Source: Agapanthus africanus (lineage: Eukaryota > Streptophyta > Magnoliopsida > Asparagales > Amaryllidaceae). From it: DNA of 64,000 nt. Location of the stretch: positions 164,519,911 to 164,583,910 of the forward strand of contig JASDDO010000014.1 of assembly GCA_030015575.1 (NCBI GenBank), in the 5' to 3' direction. Shown here in pieces: positions 1 through 10,524 of the stretch. The position numbers and the translations under genes were made by a program. The stretch's first letter is position 1, and each line of letters begins with the position of its first letter. The notes under the pieces were generated by a model that had not been told where the DNA came from, ran no database searches, and saw only the letters and a program-made list of their open reading frames with translations.

Positions 1-779
1 GGAGTACAACTCCCATTGCAGGGACCAAGTCCCTTTTGCTGCCCGAACGTCCACGTGCAGACACGTGGGGCGCTAGCGCCCTTACGCTCGAAGCGCTAGG
101 GCCCAAAGCGCTAGCGCCCAAAGCACTAGCGCCGGAGCGCCCACGTGCTGACACGTGGGGCGCTAGCGCTCAAAGCGCTAGCGCCCTTGCGCTCAAAGCT
201 CTAGCGCCCGAGCGTCCATGTGCTGACACGTGGGGTGCTAACGCCCTTGCGCTCAGAGCGCTAGCGCCCAAAGTGCTAGCGCCTGAGCACCCACGTGCTG
301 ACACGTGGGGCGCTAGCGCTCAGAGCGCTAGCATTCAAAGCGCTAGCGCCCGAGCGCCCATGTGCCTGGCATGTGGGGCGCTAGCGCTCTTGCACTCTTG
401 CATTCAAAGCGCTAACATCTAAAGCGCTGGCGCTTTTTCCCACGTATCCTTTGGATGCCCTTTCCCTTTTTTTATATTTTTATATATATGTATGTACACA
501 CACACACACACCACACATACTCTACAACACTACCCCTCTCCAAAACAAAACACACGTACACTGCACATTGAGTTTGCATGACCAGTTTAACCCGTTAATC
601 GGAGGTTCCCTCGCTCCAAAGGCGAGGGGTAATTAACGACAGCTTAGTCCGCGGCTGCCGGAGATTCGGATCCTCACAATCATTAAACCCCGGCCAACCC
701 TAGACAGGGGGAATCTGTAGTACGCCTGACAAGCGCGCGTGTATTCCCATCTCAATGAAGTGACGAAAAACACCCTACA
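1..779 (+). repeat. 5' LTR of copy A (3' part only)
   Basis: This aligns by eye with the 3' LTR from about 6337 onward (same inverted GGGAGTACAACT segment and GGGACCAAGTCCC hairpin, same CACGTG/GCTAGC array, same end). It ends in ACACCCTACA at 779, directly before the primer-binding site. Compared with the 3' LTR and with copy B it lacks a block of about 125 bp (present at about 6955-7078) that holds strong GC hairpins. The first part, with the promoter, is outside the window. Confidence 0.85.
36..437 (+). repeat. GC-rich tandem array of G-box (CACGTG) and GCTAGC palindromes inside the LTR
   Basis: Units of roughly 40-50 bp repeat the words CACGTGCTGACACGTGG and GGCGCTAGCGC. Each unit holds a CACGTG palindrome and one or two AGCGCTAGCGC-type palindromes. 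By analogy with the 3' LTR and copy B, the array lies downstream of the LTR TATA box and so would be transcribed. Near-absence of stops gives a 128-codon open frame, which I regard as a by-product of the repeat. Confidence 0.8.
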
Positions 780-784
780 GATTC

Positions 785-802
785 TAGCACGCCCGGTGGG
801 AC
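785..802 (+). other. Primer-binding site of copy A (mutated)
   Basis: TAGCACGCCCGGTGGGAC starts five bases after the LTR end. Copies B (58058) and C (27953) have TGGCACGCCCGGTGGGAC, so the TGG that pairs with a tRNA CCA end has changed to TAG here. I do not assign the tRNA with confidence. Confidence 0.75.
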
Positions 803-921
803 TTATCTCTCCTCCTACATTTCGAGTTAAACGTTCATGCGAACTCAATCAATATACATGTCTATATTAATACTAAAATAATGCTCTTTCATACAGGTTT
901 TCAAGCAACCACATTTCAATA

Positions 922-2709
922 ATGTCTCCAAAGATAATCCCGACTCTCAGCACAGCTCCCATCCCCTACACGATGAAGATGGATGCTAGGACGGTCCTCC
1001 GGGTCAGTCTCGGGCGACAATGGGAAGAGCCGCCGCTACCATTCGGCTCTATCCTGTTCGTGTCAGCTAACGCCATCCCAGCTCCTCAAGCCCCAGTAAC
1101 AGACAAACCGGTCTCGAAAGGCAAAAGGCCAAATGTGGTGGTCTCGAAGGCGCCCCAACTCAAACGCAATGAACGGCTCTCCTTGGCCCCAGCTGGGGGT
1201 AAGGCCATCAACACCAACAAAGCAACAGGGCGTCTCGAGTAAGCTCCGGCGATACTCCTGACAACTGCTCAATTGGGTATCTTCTCTAAGCTCCCCATCA
1301 CTCAGCCTATGGCGGCTTCCTGAAGAGCAGAAGCCTGCCAAGCGCTCAAGGCAGAGAAGCTGAGGCAGAAGCGGCTCAGATACAGAGCCAACAAAAGGGC
1401 TAGGGCTCTGGCCATGTTAAAATTTATGAATTTCCAAAGCCCGGACCGCTCCGTGAAGTTAGCCGCCAAAGATAAAGAGATGGCTGGGTACATGGTCCGC
1501 ACTGTCTATATGGTCGGACATGAAGAAATGATCCCTCCTATGCTTCACAGCCAGGGTGATGATACGGTGGACGCTACCCAACGTCAACTCGATCTAAATG
1601 ATGAAGAGCCCGCTCAGGCCGATAAGCCAGAGGAGCCTGTGGTTCTTGCGGAATTGAGATCGGGCAATAAGGATGACCCGGTTGTAATAACCGGAACCAC
1701 AGAAAAAGCATTATTTTAATGGCTTTAGAGGCAGCTTCAGGACAGAGATGAGAAGTTAGCCAAGGCACAATCTAAGGTCGATGAATTGGCAAACGTCGCG
1801 GCAGATCTCGCGAACCAAGTCGCCCGATTGCAATTACAGCAGAATCAAATTTTGGTTCATAAGCCAGGGATTGATACTCGGAGATATCCAACTGATTCCC
1901 CCTTCAACCTAAGAGCGGAGCGCCTTCATGAAAAATGGCCGCGATCAGCCTCCAGTCCCTCTGATATATACACCGAAGGGGAATCGCCTCTGAAAGAGAA
2001 ACTGGATAAGGTCTATTCCTTCAAAAGAGAAAAAGTCCACATGATATTCAGGGACGCCCTAAGAAACGGTCTACAACTGCCAGAATCAAAGAGACCGTAA
2101 GAAGCGAATATGACCGACGACCCAAAATATTGCCCCTATCACAGGGTGATAGGTCATGCCATTGAGGACTGCTTCGTCTTCAAAGATTGGGTCGAAAGGC
2201 AATACAAGATGGGAGAGATAGAACTGTCTAAAAGCGTGTTAGCAAACAGTCAAGCTATGACCGCCAATTTCATACAAATAGAGACTGAAGCCTTTTGGGA
2301 ACCTAATCCTTCCAGACATGTGCCATTATCTGGAAAGGGCGAACTAAAGACTGATCGGCCTCAAGGACCAGCATCAGTGAGGGAACCTACTCTAATGGAG
2401 AGAAAGAAGAAGGTGTACTCTTTCAAGAGGGATGGGGTCCGCAATATATTCGAGGAAGCCTTGAACAACGGTCTGCAATTGCCTATTCCGAAGAGGTCAC
2501 ATGAAATGAATATGACCGGCAATCCCGTATACTGCCCATAACATAGGGTGGTGAGTCATTCCATTGAAGACTGCTGTGTTTTTAAAGATTGGGCAGAGGA
2601 CCAATACAAGCTTGGAAAAACCTCACAGTCCTCAGATGTATCGGCAAGCCACAGAGCTACGGTCATCAATACAGCTCCGCCAAGATCAAAATTCAAGGAG
2701 CTGGGATAA
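922..2709 (+). pseudogene. Gag-like protein of copy A, interrupted by six stop codons
   Basis: One reading frame runs from the ATG at 922 to about 2660, homologous along its length to the intact ORF of copy B (58197-59993). In-frame stops lie at 1240 (TAA), 1321 (TGA), 1717 (TAA), 1726 (TAG), 2098 (TAA) and 2539 (TAA); copy B has Gln, Arg, Gln, Gln, Gln and Tyr there. Five of the six fit C-to-T changes in CAA, CGA or CAG codons. Near 2661 an extra base relative to B shifts the C-terminus. Recognisable parts are the basic stretch near 1345-1420, a heptad-like segment near 1735-1860 and two copies of the Cys/His module (about 2008-2215 and 2407-2610) with the CPYHRV core. There is no capsid-type retrotransposon gag domain. 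Confidence 0.85.
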
Positions 2710-2716
2710 GCAAAGA

Positions 2717-3010
2717 TGACCACCACGTCGTTAAACTGGGAACAATCGACCTCTAAGTCGTTAAACTGGGAATGTAAAAAAATTATATATATATGTAAAT
2801 AAACAAAAAAATGTGTAAATAAAATAAAAATAAAGAAAAAACGAAATGATGGGGCAACTTGCAATAAAAATCAGCGAGTAAAATAAAGATGAAAATAAAG
2901 CCGAAATGATGGGGCAACCGCGAATAAAAGCCGAAATGATGGGGCAATCGCGATCTTCGCGATAAGAAAAGCTGAAATGATAGAGCAATCGCGGTAAAAC
3001 AACAACAAAA
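2717..3010 (+). repeat. Short repeats after gag: TTAAACTGGGAA motif and CCGAAATGATGGGGCAA motif
   Basis: A CGTTAAACTGGGAA word occurs twice (2731-2770), as it does several times in copy B (59989-60095). It is followed by three to four copies of a CCGAAATGATGGGGCAA word (2843-2990). The same words occur at the same relative place in copy B (60133-60290) and, in another order, in copy C (38530-38750). No open frame uses them. Segments such as ACTCGC / GCGAGT in copy B can pair. Confidence 0.7.
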
Positions 3011-3026
3011 AAAACAAAAAAACAAC

Positions 3027-3933
3027 GGCGAATGATGTGTCGCTCATGGTATCATATTCCAGTGTAGTGATGCAGACGCCAATCAAAATCCAATTTCTCA
3101 AAATTCTCCCGGCCCTACGGTTAGTCCCTAAATTGACTGCCGTATACAATCAACGGGCTCAAATAATTCTCATCATACCCATGCCACCGTAATCACCAAT
3201 TATGCGGCTGGTTTCCGCCCTTGGAACCATGCTCCATTGGGAAGACCACTCATGTATCGTCACGATACATGAGGAGAACAAACCTTCGTGGGATCCTTAC
3301 GACTCACAAAGGAAAAACACACTTGGGAGTCCTCATGACTCCTAAGGAGAAAATACACCTACAGGATCCTTACGACCCGTAGGGAGAAATTGCTTTTATG
3401 GGACCCTTACGGCCCATAAAATTGAAAAGCCTTAGGTGATAGGGACCTAAACCTGTCTCCTAGCCATCGCTCCCCAACGAGCAATAGCGAATGATGAGTC
3501 GCTCCTGGTACCATATTCCAGTGCAGCGATGCAGACGCCAGCCAAAATCCAAATCCCTAAATGGCGAATGATGAGTTGCTCCTGATACCATATTCCAGTG
3601 CAGCGATGCAGACGCCAGCCAAAATCCAAATCCCTAAATGGCGAATGATGAGTCGCTCCTGGTACCATATTCTAGTGTAGCGATGCAGACGCCAACCAAT
3701 TTCCAAATCCCATATCCCAACGGCGAATGATGAGTCGCTCCTGGTACCATATTCCAGTACAGCGATGCAGACGCCAACCAAACCCAAACTCCCAAATGGC
3801 GAATGATGAGTCGCTCCTGGTATCATATTCTAGTGTAGCGATGTAGACGCCAACCAAATTCCAAATCCCATACCCCAACGGCGAATGATGAGTCGCTCCT
3901 GGTACCATATTCCAGTGCAGCGATGCAGACGCC
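3027..3933 (+). repeat. Seven copies of a three-tier hairpin of about 54 nt (copy A)
   Basis: Units are at 3027-3080, 3487-3539, 3563-3616, 3640-3693, 3722-3775, 3798-3851 and 3880-3933. Each can pair at three levels: outer GGCG with CGCC, middle TCGCT with AGCGA, inner CTGG with CCAG around a TACCATATT loop. Unit 3027 has AGTGA and unit 3563 has TTGCT in the middle stem, both still pairable through G-U. Spacers between units are AT-rich and diverged. The first hairpin array (3249-3463) lies between units one and two. Confidence 0.75.
3249..3463 (+). repeat. Hairpin array 1 of copy A
   Basis: There are six consecutive inverted repeats. The first is an 11-bp perfect stem (CTCATGTATCG / CGATACATGAG, 3249-3273). 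Then come GTGGG/CTCAC (3288-3307), an 8-bp stem near 3323-3346, CCTACAGG/CCCGTAGG (about 3358-3383), TTTTATGGG/CCCATAAAA (3394-3421) and CTTAGG with CCTA around 3431-3463. The middle four share a loop of the type ATCCTTACGA or ACCCTTACGG although their stems differ. Confidence 0.75.
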
Positions 3934-4093
3934 GACAAAGTCCCGAAATTTTCCGGCCCTACGGTCTGGATCATACATCCTGCAAAACTGTATACAATCC
4001 ACGGGCATAAAACAATCACAATCTCTCCCAAGTCCTACCGGTGAGACCACATTCAAAGTCCAAAAAAAATGGTATGTCCACAAGCAAAATGGG

Positions 4094-4179
4094 CACGGAT
4101 GAAAACCCGAAAGGGCTCCGTGAGTAAAAACAGCAGGACTGGCGGCGAGTTTGTGAAAACCCAAATGGGCGTAAACTCG
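4094..4179 (+). repeat. Two nested hairpins, the first capped by CCC-GAAA-GGG (copy A)
   Basis: At 4094-4122 CACGGA pairs with TCCGTG and encloses CCC-GAAA-GGG, a GNRA-type tetraloop if transcribed. At 4146-4179 CGAGTTT pairs with AAACTCG and encloses CCC-AAAT-GGG. Copy B has the same pair at 61084-61112 and 61137-61168; copy C has two related pairs between 37617 and 37840. Confidence 0.7.
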
Positions 4180-4203
4180 TAAAAAAAGATGAAATGCACT
4201 CGC

Positions 4204-4426
4204 GAAGTCCTCTCGACTTTGTGAGGAGAAAATTCCCGCGTGAGATCCTTACGACTCACAAAGGAGCAACACACTTAGGGGTCCTCACGACTCCTAAGGA
4301 GAAAATACACCTACGGGATCCTTACGACCCGTAGGGAGAAAATGCTTTGTGATACCCTTACGGCTCACAAAATTGAAAGGTCTTAGGTGATAGGGACCTA
4401 AAACCTGTCTCCTAAGCCATCGCTTC
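4204..4426 (+). repeat. Hairpin array 2 of copy A
   Basis: The order is the same as array 1. AAGTC/GACTT (4205-4219) is followed by GTGAG/CTCAC (about 4240-4259), CTTAGGGG/CTCCTAAG (4273-4298), CCTACGGG/CCCGTAGG (about 4310-4335), TTTGTGA/CTCACAA (about 4346-4371) and CTTAGG/CCTAAG (4382-4426). The loops again carry CCTTACGA or CCTTACGG. Confidence 0.75.
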
Positions 4427-4439
4427 CTGATAAGCAAGC

Positions 4440-4659
4440 GCAAATGATGATTCGCTCCTGGTACCATATTCCAGTGTAGCGATACTGATGCCAAGCAAAA
4501 ACCAATTCCTAAATCCTCCCGGGGCAAATATGAGTTGCTCCTGGCATTATTCCAGTGCAGCAATGCAGATGCCGACCAAAACTAAAATCCCCAAATCCTC
4601 TCATGGCAAATGATGATTCGCTTCTGGTACCGTATTCCAGTACAGCGATGCTGATGTCA
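4440..4659 (+). repeat. Three diverged copies of the three-tier hairpin (copy A)
   Basis: Units are at 4440-4492, 4523-4573 and 4604-4659. Unit 4523 has TTGCT/AGCAA instead of TCGCT/AGCGA and GGCA/TGCC instead of GGCG/CGCC, so both strands of two stems changed together. Unit 4604 pairs TGGCA with TGTCA. Confidence 0.75.
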
Positions 4660-4795
4660 ACCCAAATCGCAATCTACAAGTCAATTTCAACTCCGACACC
4701 GCAGAAAGTGGAGCAAGTCAAAATCCAATCTCGACAATGCAAGAAGTGGAGCAAGTAAAGTTCACACCTGACACTGCAAGAAGCAGAGCAAGTCA

Positions 4796-5515
4796 AATCA
4801 AGCGTCGACCGTCCATGTCGCAAAAAGGGCAGTGCAGGCTTCCCACAAATCGGGAACCAAATCGCTCCAGATCAGAGCGTCGACCGTCCATGTCGCAAAA
4901 AAGGCAGTGCAGGCTTCCCACAAATCGGGAACCAAATCGTTCCGGATCAGAGCGTCGACCGTCCATGTCGCAAAAATGGTAGTGCAGGCTTCCTACAAAG
5001 CAGGAACCAAATCACTCCGGGCCAGAGAAAAGTCTACCACGGACATTCCGTCGCGGAGATGCGTCAAGCGTCGACCGTCCATGTCGCAAAAAGGGCAGTG
5101 CAGGCTTCCGACAAATTGGGAACCAAATCGCTCCGGATCAGAGCGTCGACCGTCCATGTCGCAAAAAGGGCAGTGCAGGCTTCCCACAAATCGGGAACCA
5201 AATCGCTCCGGATCAGAGCGTCGACCGTCCATATCGCAAAAATGGCAGTGCATGCTTCCTACAAAGCAGGGGACCAAATCGCTCCGGATCAGAGCGTCGA
5301 CCGTCCATGTCGCAAAAAGGGCAGTGCAGGATTCCCACAAATCGGGAACCAAATCGCTCCGGATCAGAGCGTCGACCGTCCATGTCGCAAAAAGGGCAGT
5401 GCAGGCTTCCTACAAAGCGACAACCAAATCGCTCCGGGCCAGGGAAACATCTACCACAGACACTCCGTCTTGGAGACGCGTCAAGCGTCGACCGTCCATA
5501 TCGTAAAAAGGGCAG
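4796..5515 (+). repeat. 75-bp tandem repeat array (copy A)
   Basis: Units begin (at CGACCG) at 4806, 4881, 4956, 5072, 5147, 5222, 5298, 5373 and 5489. The unit holds ATGTCGCAAAAAGGGCAGTG and ACAAATCGGGAACC words. Two units are 116 bp long through the same extra segment (the GGACATTCCGTC region). Because 75 is a multiple of three, long open frames appear on both strands; I do not call them genes. Confidence 0.9.
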
Positions 5516-5611
5516 TGCATCCCAAAAAGTGGGAACCAAAGCAAGTTACCTCCACGCGAAAGAAGATCCATCAATTTCATGTACACGACTCACATATGTG
5601 GTGTGCATTTA

Positions 5612-5627
5612 TTGATGGGGGGCACTT
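5612..5627 (+). other. Polypurine tract of copy A
   Basis: TTGATGGGGGGCACTT directly precedes the TG of the 3' LTR at 5628, where plus-strand DNA synthesis is primed. Copy B has the same sequence before 63084. Confidence 0.8.
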
Positions 5628-5930
5628 TGTTGAAGTCGAAAATTGCACCCCGGTTGACTAAGTCAAAGTAAAAGTCAATCCCAAGCCAAGTGGGCCCATG
5701 CCCAGGTCGAGTCCGAACATGAAGCGGCCGGCCCTCCCCCATGCCAAAATGAAATCATGTAATAAATAATGTTTATATAATTTTTTATGCATGAATGTAA
5801 ACAAAATGGGCATAAAGCCAAATTTTTGTAAGCCCGTGGCTTATGTGCAAAATGAAATAGCATATGAGACATGGGATGGGTAAAATGCCATTTTGTAAAG
5901 TCTAAGAGGCTATATGTAAATATGTAAGCC

Positions 5931-5937
5931 TATATAA
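5931..5937 (+). promoter_or_regulatory. LTR TATA box (copy A 3' LTR)
   Basis: TATATAAGGC sits at the place where copy B has TATAAAAGGC (57084, 63411). An AATAAA word follows about 15-25 bases later in both. This is the likely U3/R boundary. Confidence 0.6.
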
Positions 5938-6378
5938 GGCAACATGATGATGAATAAAGGATAGACTTTTCATTCCCCTCAAAATTTAGGGTTTATGCCT
6001 CTTTCCCCTTTCTGAAGGTTCTAAACCTTCTTCTTTCTTTTGAATTAAATCAAGAGTTTTACTCTTCCTTTTCCAAAACTAAATAGTTTTGCACCATAAA
6101 ACCCACAAAGGGGAACTCAGATCTGCCATCAGATCTCAGAAAGGAGAGATTTTAAAATCCCATATTTCTTGATCTTCAAGATCCGGCCAACAAAGGAAGT
6201 CCAGAAACCCCACTTTGAGGAAGAACTAGGGCTCAAGGGGAGAAGCCCCTTCATCAGCTTCAAAATATCCTAGGAGTTTAACTCCTCATATATATATATA
6301 CACACACACACACAAAATAATAAGTGCTCCTTTCTGGGAGTACAACTCTCATTGCAGGGACCAAGTCCCTTTTGCCGC

Positions 6379-6852
6379 CCGAACACCCACATGCAGACAA
6401 GTGGGGCGATAGCGCTCAAAGCGCTAGCTCCCAAAACGCTAGCGCCTGAGCACCCACCTGCTGACACGTGGGGCGCTAGCACTCAAAACGCTAGCGCTCA
6501 AAGCGCTAGCGCCCTTGCGCTTAAAGCGCTAGCGCCCAAAGCGCTAGCGCTCGAGCGTCCACGTGCTGACATGTGGGGCGCTAGCGCTCAAAGCGCTAGC
6601 GCCCTTGCGCCCAAAGCGTTAGCGTCCGAGCGCCCACATGCTGACACGTGGGGCGCTAGTGCCCTACTCTCAGAGCGCTAGGGCCAAAGCACTAGCATCC
6701 GAGCGCCCACGTGCTGACACGTGGGGCGCTAGCGCTCTTGCGCTTAGAGCGCTAGCGCCCGAGCGTCCACGTGCCTGGCACGTGGGGCGCTAGCACTCAA
6801 AGCTCTAGCGCTCTTGCGCTTAAAGCGCTAGCACCCAAAGCGCTGGCGCTTT
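6379..6852 (+). repeat. GC-rich G-box/GCTAGC array in the 3' LTR of copy A
   Basis: Same type as 36-437 but longer, with more than eight CACGTG- or ACACGTGG-containing units alternating with AGCGCTAGCGC palindromes. It lies downstream of the TATA box at 5931, so it would be inside the transcribed part of the LTR. Confidence 0.8.
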
Positions 6853-7279
6853 TTTCCACGCATCCTTTGGATGCCCTTTCCTTTTTTTATATATATGTAT
6901 GTACACACACACACCACACATACTCTACAATACTACCCTTCTCAAAAAAAATTTAGGCCGGGACGCTGCCCCGCATCTCGCAAGAGGGCCGCTAGCCCCC
7001 TTGACCCCCAGCCCGCTATCCGGGTAGCGGGCCCCCCGTAAAAACTCTGCGTGGCTCCCGATATATCCAAGCCCCCTCAAAAACAAAACACGCGTACACT
7101 GCACATTGAGTTTGCATGACCAGTTTAACTCGTCAATCGGAGGTTCTCTCGCTCCAAAGGCGAGGGGTAATTAACGACAGCTTAGTCCACGGCTGCCGGA
7201 GATTCGGATCCTCACAATCATTAAACCCCGGCCTATCCTAGGCAGGGGGAATCTGTAGTACACCTGACAAGTGCAAGCG

Positions 7280-7284
7280 TATTC
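7280..7284. other. Target-site duplication of the Athila element, left
   Basis: TATTC here is repeated at 18975-18979. The uninterrupted site in copy B reads GCGTATTCCCATCTC (about 58013-58027), confirming the insertion point. Confidence 0.95.
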
Positions 7285-9093
7285 TGATTGGAATATTTTC
7301 TGACGTGTATATGTAAAAAGTAACGACAATCAAAAAATTATATTGACCGCAATCAAACCACGGTGTCGGATGTAGTTAATGAATGAGTGCGGATCGTCCA
7401 CAGGGATTGTGCAATTCAATTGTATTTTGATACGTTTGAAATGAAATGTTAAACAACAATAAACGAAAACATGATTCAAGATGTGATTTGTATTCGCGTG
7501 TCACTATTCTTTACTCAAGAATCAAGAAACTATAAACAATCAAGAATCGGTAGTTTTGATAATATTTCCAATCAACAATCAAGAATATAAGAGAGGCTCG
7601 TAGGAATCGATCGGATCTTTAGACGTGATGTAATCTAAAGGGTTTCGTGTTCTTGTCCTTCGAAGAATTGATACTAGATCAATGGCGATCGACGAGAGTT
7701 AGGGTTTTCTTAATGAAATTAGGGTTTCATCTCTTAACCCTTGTTCTTTCGAGGATACCGTTTATATTCTAGCCTCTATCAATTCCAAGAAACGATCGGA
7801 ACTCCCCAATCTCGAGCGATATCGATCAAGAAAGCATCGCAACGAATTGGGTCGTCGATTCTTGAACTTGCTAGGGTTTACAAACTCGTGGGATTCAAGA
7901 ATCGATTACAAATTTGTTACATCATCATACTACAGATCGTTTCGACTCCCCGACGAGCGGAGTTTTATTCACACATCACCACAAAGACAATATTCAAGAA
8001 TAGTAATGATAACATGATGCGGAATTTAAAGAAAACAAGATAAAAGAATATCACCTTTTATTTAATCAACAATTTCAATACATTCTTTCAAGAATCTACA
8101 AGAAGAAGAAATCGATCGTTGACTCGGCTTCGCTCGTCTCCGTGGATCGTGGATCTACTTTGATCTCTTGCCCGATTGAAGATCGGCTCGGCTCATAAAA
8201 GGGTTGAAGGCATCTTGCTTGGCTTGCACTCAAGATCTTGAATTGTTGTTGGATTTAGGGTTAGGGTTTCCTACAAGCTCTCTCACTAAACTTGAGGAAG
8301 AGGAAGATGAAGAATGGGATTGATTTTTCTAAGCTTTCCCAAGGTTGAATAATATCTCAAATGATGAGCCTAGGGTCATATTTATAGACTCCCAAACCCT
8401 AGGTTAGATTTGAATTAGAACTTTCCCTCCCAAAGTTTGTTGAAGGGTTTCTAGAAGGAGTTTGTTAGGAGTTAGCTTAGGGTTTAAGCTAGGGTTTAGG
8501 GAAAGTTCTAGAAAGATTAGGCTAGTTTGGGTGTTTGCTGATCTGGTGGAAGTATCTGGACTCTTCTGGAAGTTTGTGTGCATTTCTGAGCAGTGGGAAC
8601 TGAAACAGGAGTTTTGGTGAAATTTGAGGAGCTGACTCCCTGGTCCCGCCGCGCAACCGCCGCATGAGGTGGGCATTGGCCGCCCTTCCGCCGCACATTG
8701 ATGAGGTTGGGATCTGTGCTTTCTTCTGTTGCTTGGTACTTCTGTTTGGGCTTTTCTCTGATGTTTAGAATTTCAGTTTCCCTTCTGTGTTGATACCAGA
8801 TTTGAGTTGAGTGAGTTTACGAGCAATTGTAATGGTCGAGCGATGTAATGATCGAGCAAGCATCTCTTTTCCTGCATAGACTTCGAAACAGGGGTTGCAA
8901 GATATGGAAAATATGCTATGTAATGCAATGCAGTTAATTTCCCTAGAATTGCCGGTTTTAAGGTCGAATACATGTAATTTGATATTTTGCGACCGATTAG
9001 CTAATATGTGAATTATGAATACCGTACTCTTCTATATGTATGCAGATGATAAGGAAATTGCCGGTTAAAATATGCAATATTTTCGACTGATCA
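7285..9093 (-). repeat. 3' LTR of Athila
   Basis: It begins TGATTGGAAT and ends GACTGATCA as written on +, and is virtually identical to 17166-18974. It carries several telomere-like TTTAGGG/TTAGGG words (about 8250-8270 and 8480-8505) and, on -, a TATA box near 8381-8389. The 90- and 100-codon open frames inside are present in both LTRs but look like nothing known. Confidence 0.97.
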
Positions 9094-10524
9094 AATACCC
9101 CCAAACTTAATTTCGATCGTCTCGAGCGAATGTTTTATTAAAAAGAGAGAAGGAGAAAATAAAGAAAGAGAAAAACTAACTAGCACACTTTCGTAGGCAA
9201 CACGATTGCACTGAGCATGTGCAACAAGCCTTTAAACCTCTAGGTGTCCCTAGTAGGAGGAGTGTTGTCTCCTGAGGGTTTTCAGCGGATTGCACCCACA
9301 AAATCCAATAATAAAAGCAAGATCATGAATATTACATTTAAAGAAGAGAATCGTAAAAGAAAGACTTTGAAAATTAGGGTTTCCAACTAAGCTAGCTTTT
9401 CGGTTGTCATGAGCCCTATCTTAATGGTCATGAAAAGATGTCAGAAATCACGTCCTCCCTCAATAAAACATCGTCTTATTCTTCATTCCTATCTTTATTC
9501 CAAACATCGATCATATCACCCTGCGTGTGTGTAAAGACATCCCTACACCCGGAGAATTCAATTCAAGCTATCATACCCTTGCCCATCGGCCTCAGTACTT
9601 CTTGGCAAACGAGATTGCTTACACACTTTCATGCGACCGTCAATACTTCTTGAGGTACTAACCGACCGATTACTAATGTGCTTGCATGCTTGGTGTATTT
9701 TCCTCGTCTTGCACCACCTCAGGCATAACAGTGACTCCCAGACCAGTTGACCTTGGGGCACTAGGTGAAGAAGCACCCTTTTGCTATATATTTTTATTGC
9801 CCTCGGTGATAACAAAACCAGTATCCATTTTTCTCACCACTTTAAAACACATATTTTTTTTTTCATACTTTTGGCTTTAAGACAAGAGCATTTCAAGGTA
9901 TCCTCTACTATCCCAGGCTTCAAGACGTGTGTAAGTGCGAATAGCAGGGTAGCCACGTTCAAAATGTTTGGCTTCCAGAATAGAAACTATTTTTCAGACT
10001 TATTTTTATCCTCAGATTAGTGACGTCCTTCATCTTACTAACCCTTGGGACAACGGCTCATAACTACTTATTACTAGTTCGTATAAGAAAACTTCTAATT
10101 TTCTTAGTTTTCTAAAATTTTTCCAATCTCATGGATGTAATTTTTCACTATCTAAACTTTCATTATCTTATTTATATACAAAAAAGTGTAAATATTAAAA
10201 TTATTTTTATATTTGAAAATTTTTAAATTTTTATGGGTTTTGAAAATTTTTCAATTTTTATAGATTTTTAAAGAAATGTTTTGTGCTTATGCAGATGATA
10301 TGCAAATGATGCGAAAATAAGCACAAACCTCCCCCAAACTTGTTTTCAACAGTGTCCTCACTGTTGCCGACAGCTATACCTACAAAAACCTGTAAATCTG
10401 GGAGGAATTATTAGTGGGGGCAAAATATATAAGTGAAGAACTTCCCCCAAACTTGTTTTTCATTCACCTTCATTCAAAAGATGATGCAATGATATACAGG
10501 ATATGAAGGTGAGACGGAGGAATT
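9094..10524 (-). other. Athila 3' untranslated region
   Basis: Between the end of pol and the 3' LTR. The purine tract TAAGTTTGGGGGTATT (on -) abuts the LTR at 9094. The rest is AT-rich with no ORF above 85 codons; the envelope-like gene that some Athila elements carry here is absent or not recognisable. A second purine-rich word, TTTGGGGG, is at about 10333-10340 on -. Confidence 0.75.

Larger units (their letters stand above)
5628..7284 (+). repeat. 3' LTR of copy A, left part
   Basis: It starts TGTTGAAGTC, the counterpart of TGTTGGGGTA in copy B, and runs to the Athila insertion. It is about 1.69 kb in total with the 33-bp remainder at 18980-19012, against 1296 bp in copy B; most of the excess is the CACGTG/GCTAGC array. 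A TATA box lies at 5931. Between 6014 and 6375 there is a chain of short inverted repeats, for example GAAGGTT/AACCTTC (6014-6030), AGATCTG/CAGATCT and AGGAGTT/AACTCCT. Confidence 0.9.

Noticed and set aside
4806..5515. Regular repeats resembling a CRISPR array
   Set aside because: Whole units are repeated without unique spacers, the context is a plant retrotransposon, and no cas gene exists.
4832..5661. Open frames of 119-224 codons in copy A
   Set aside because: Same 75-bp repeat artefact.
7741..8043. 100-codon frame in the Athila LTR (also 17622-17924)
   Set aside because: Duplicated only because LTRs are duplicated, opposite to element orientation, no recognisable features.
9558..9815. 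Possible Athila envelope-like gene
   Set aside because: Only 85 codons, no signal peptide or membrane segment pattern; the interval is too short for the usual env-like ORF.
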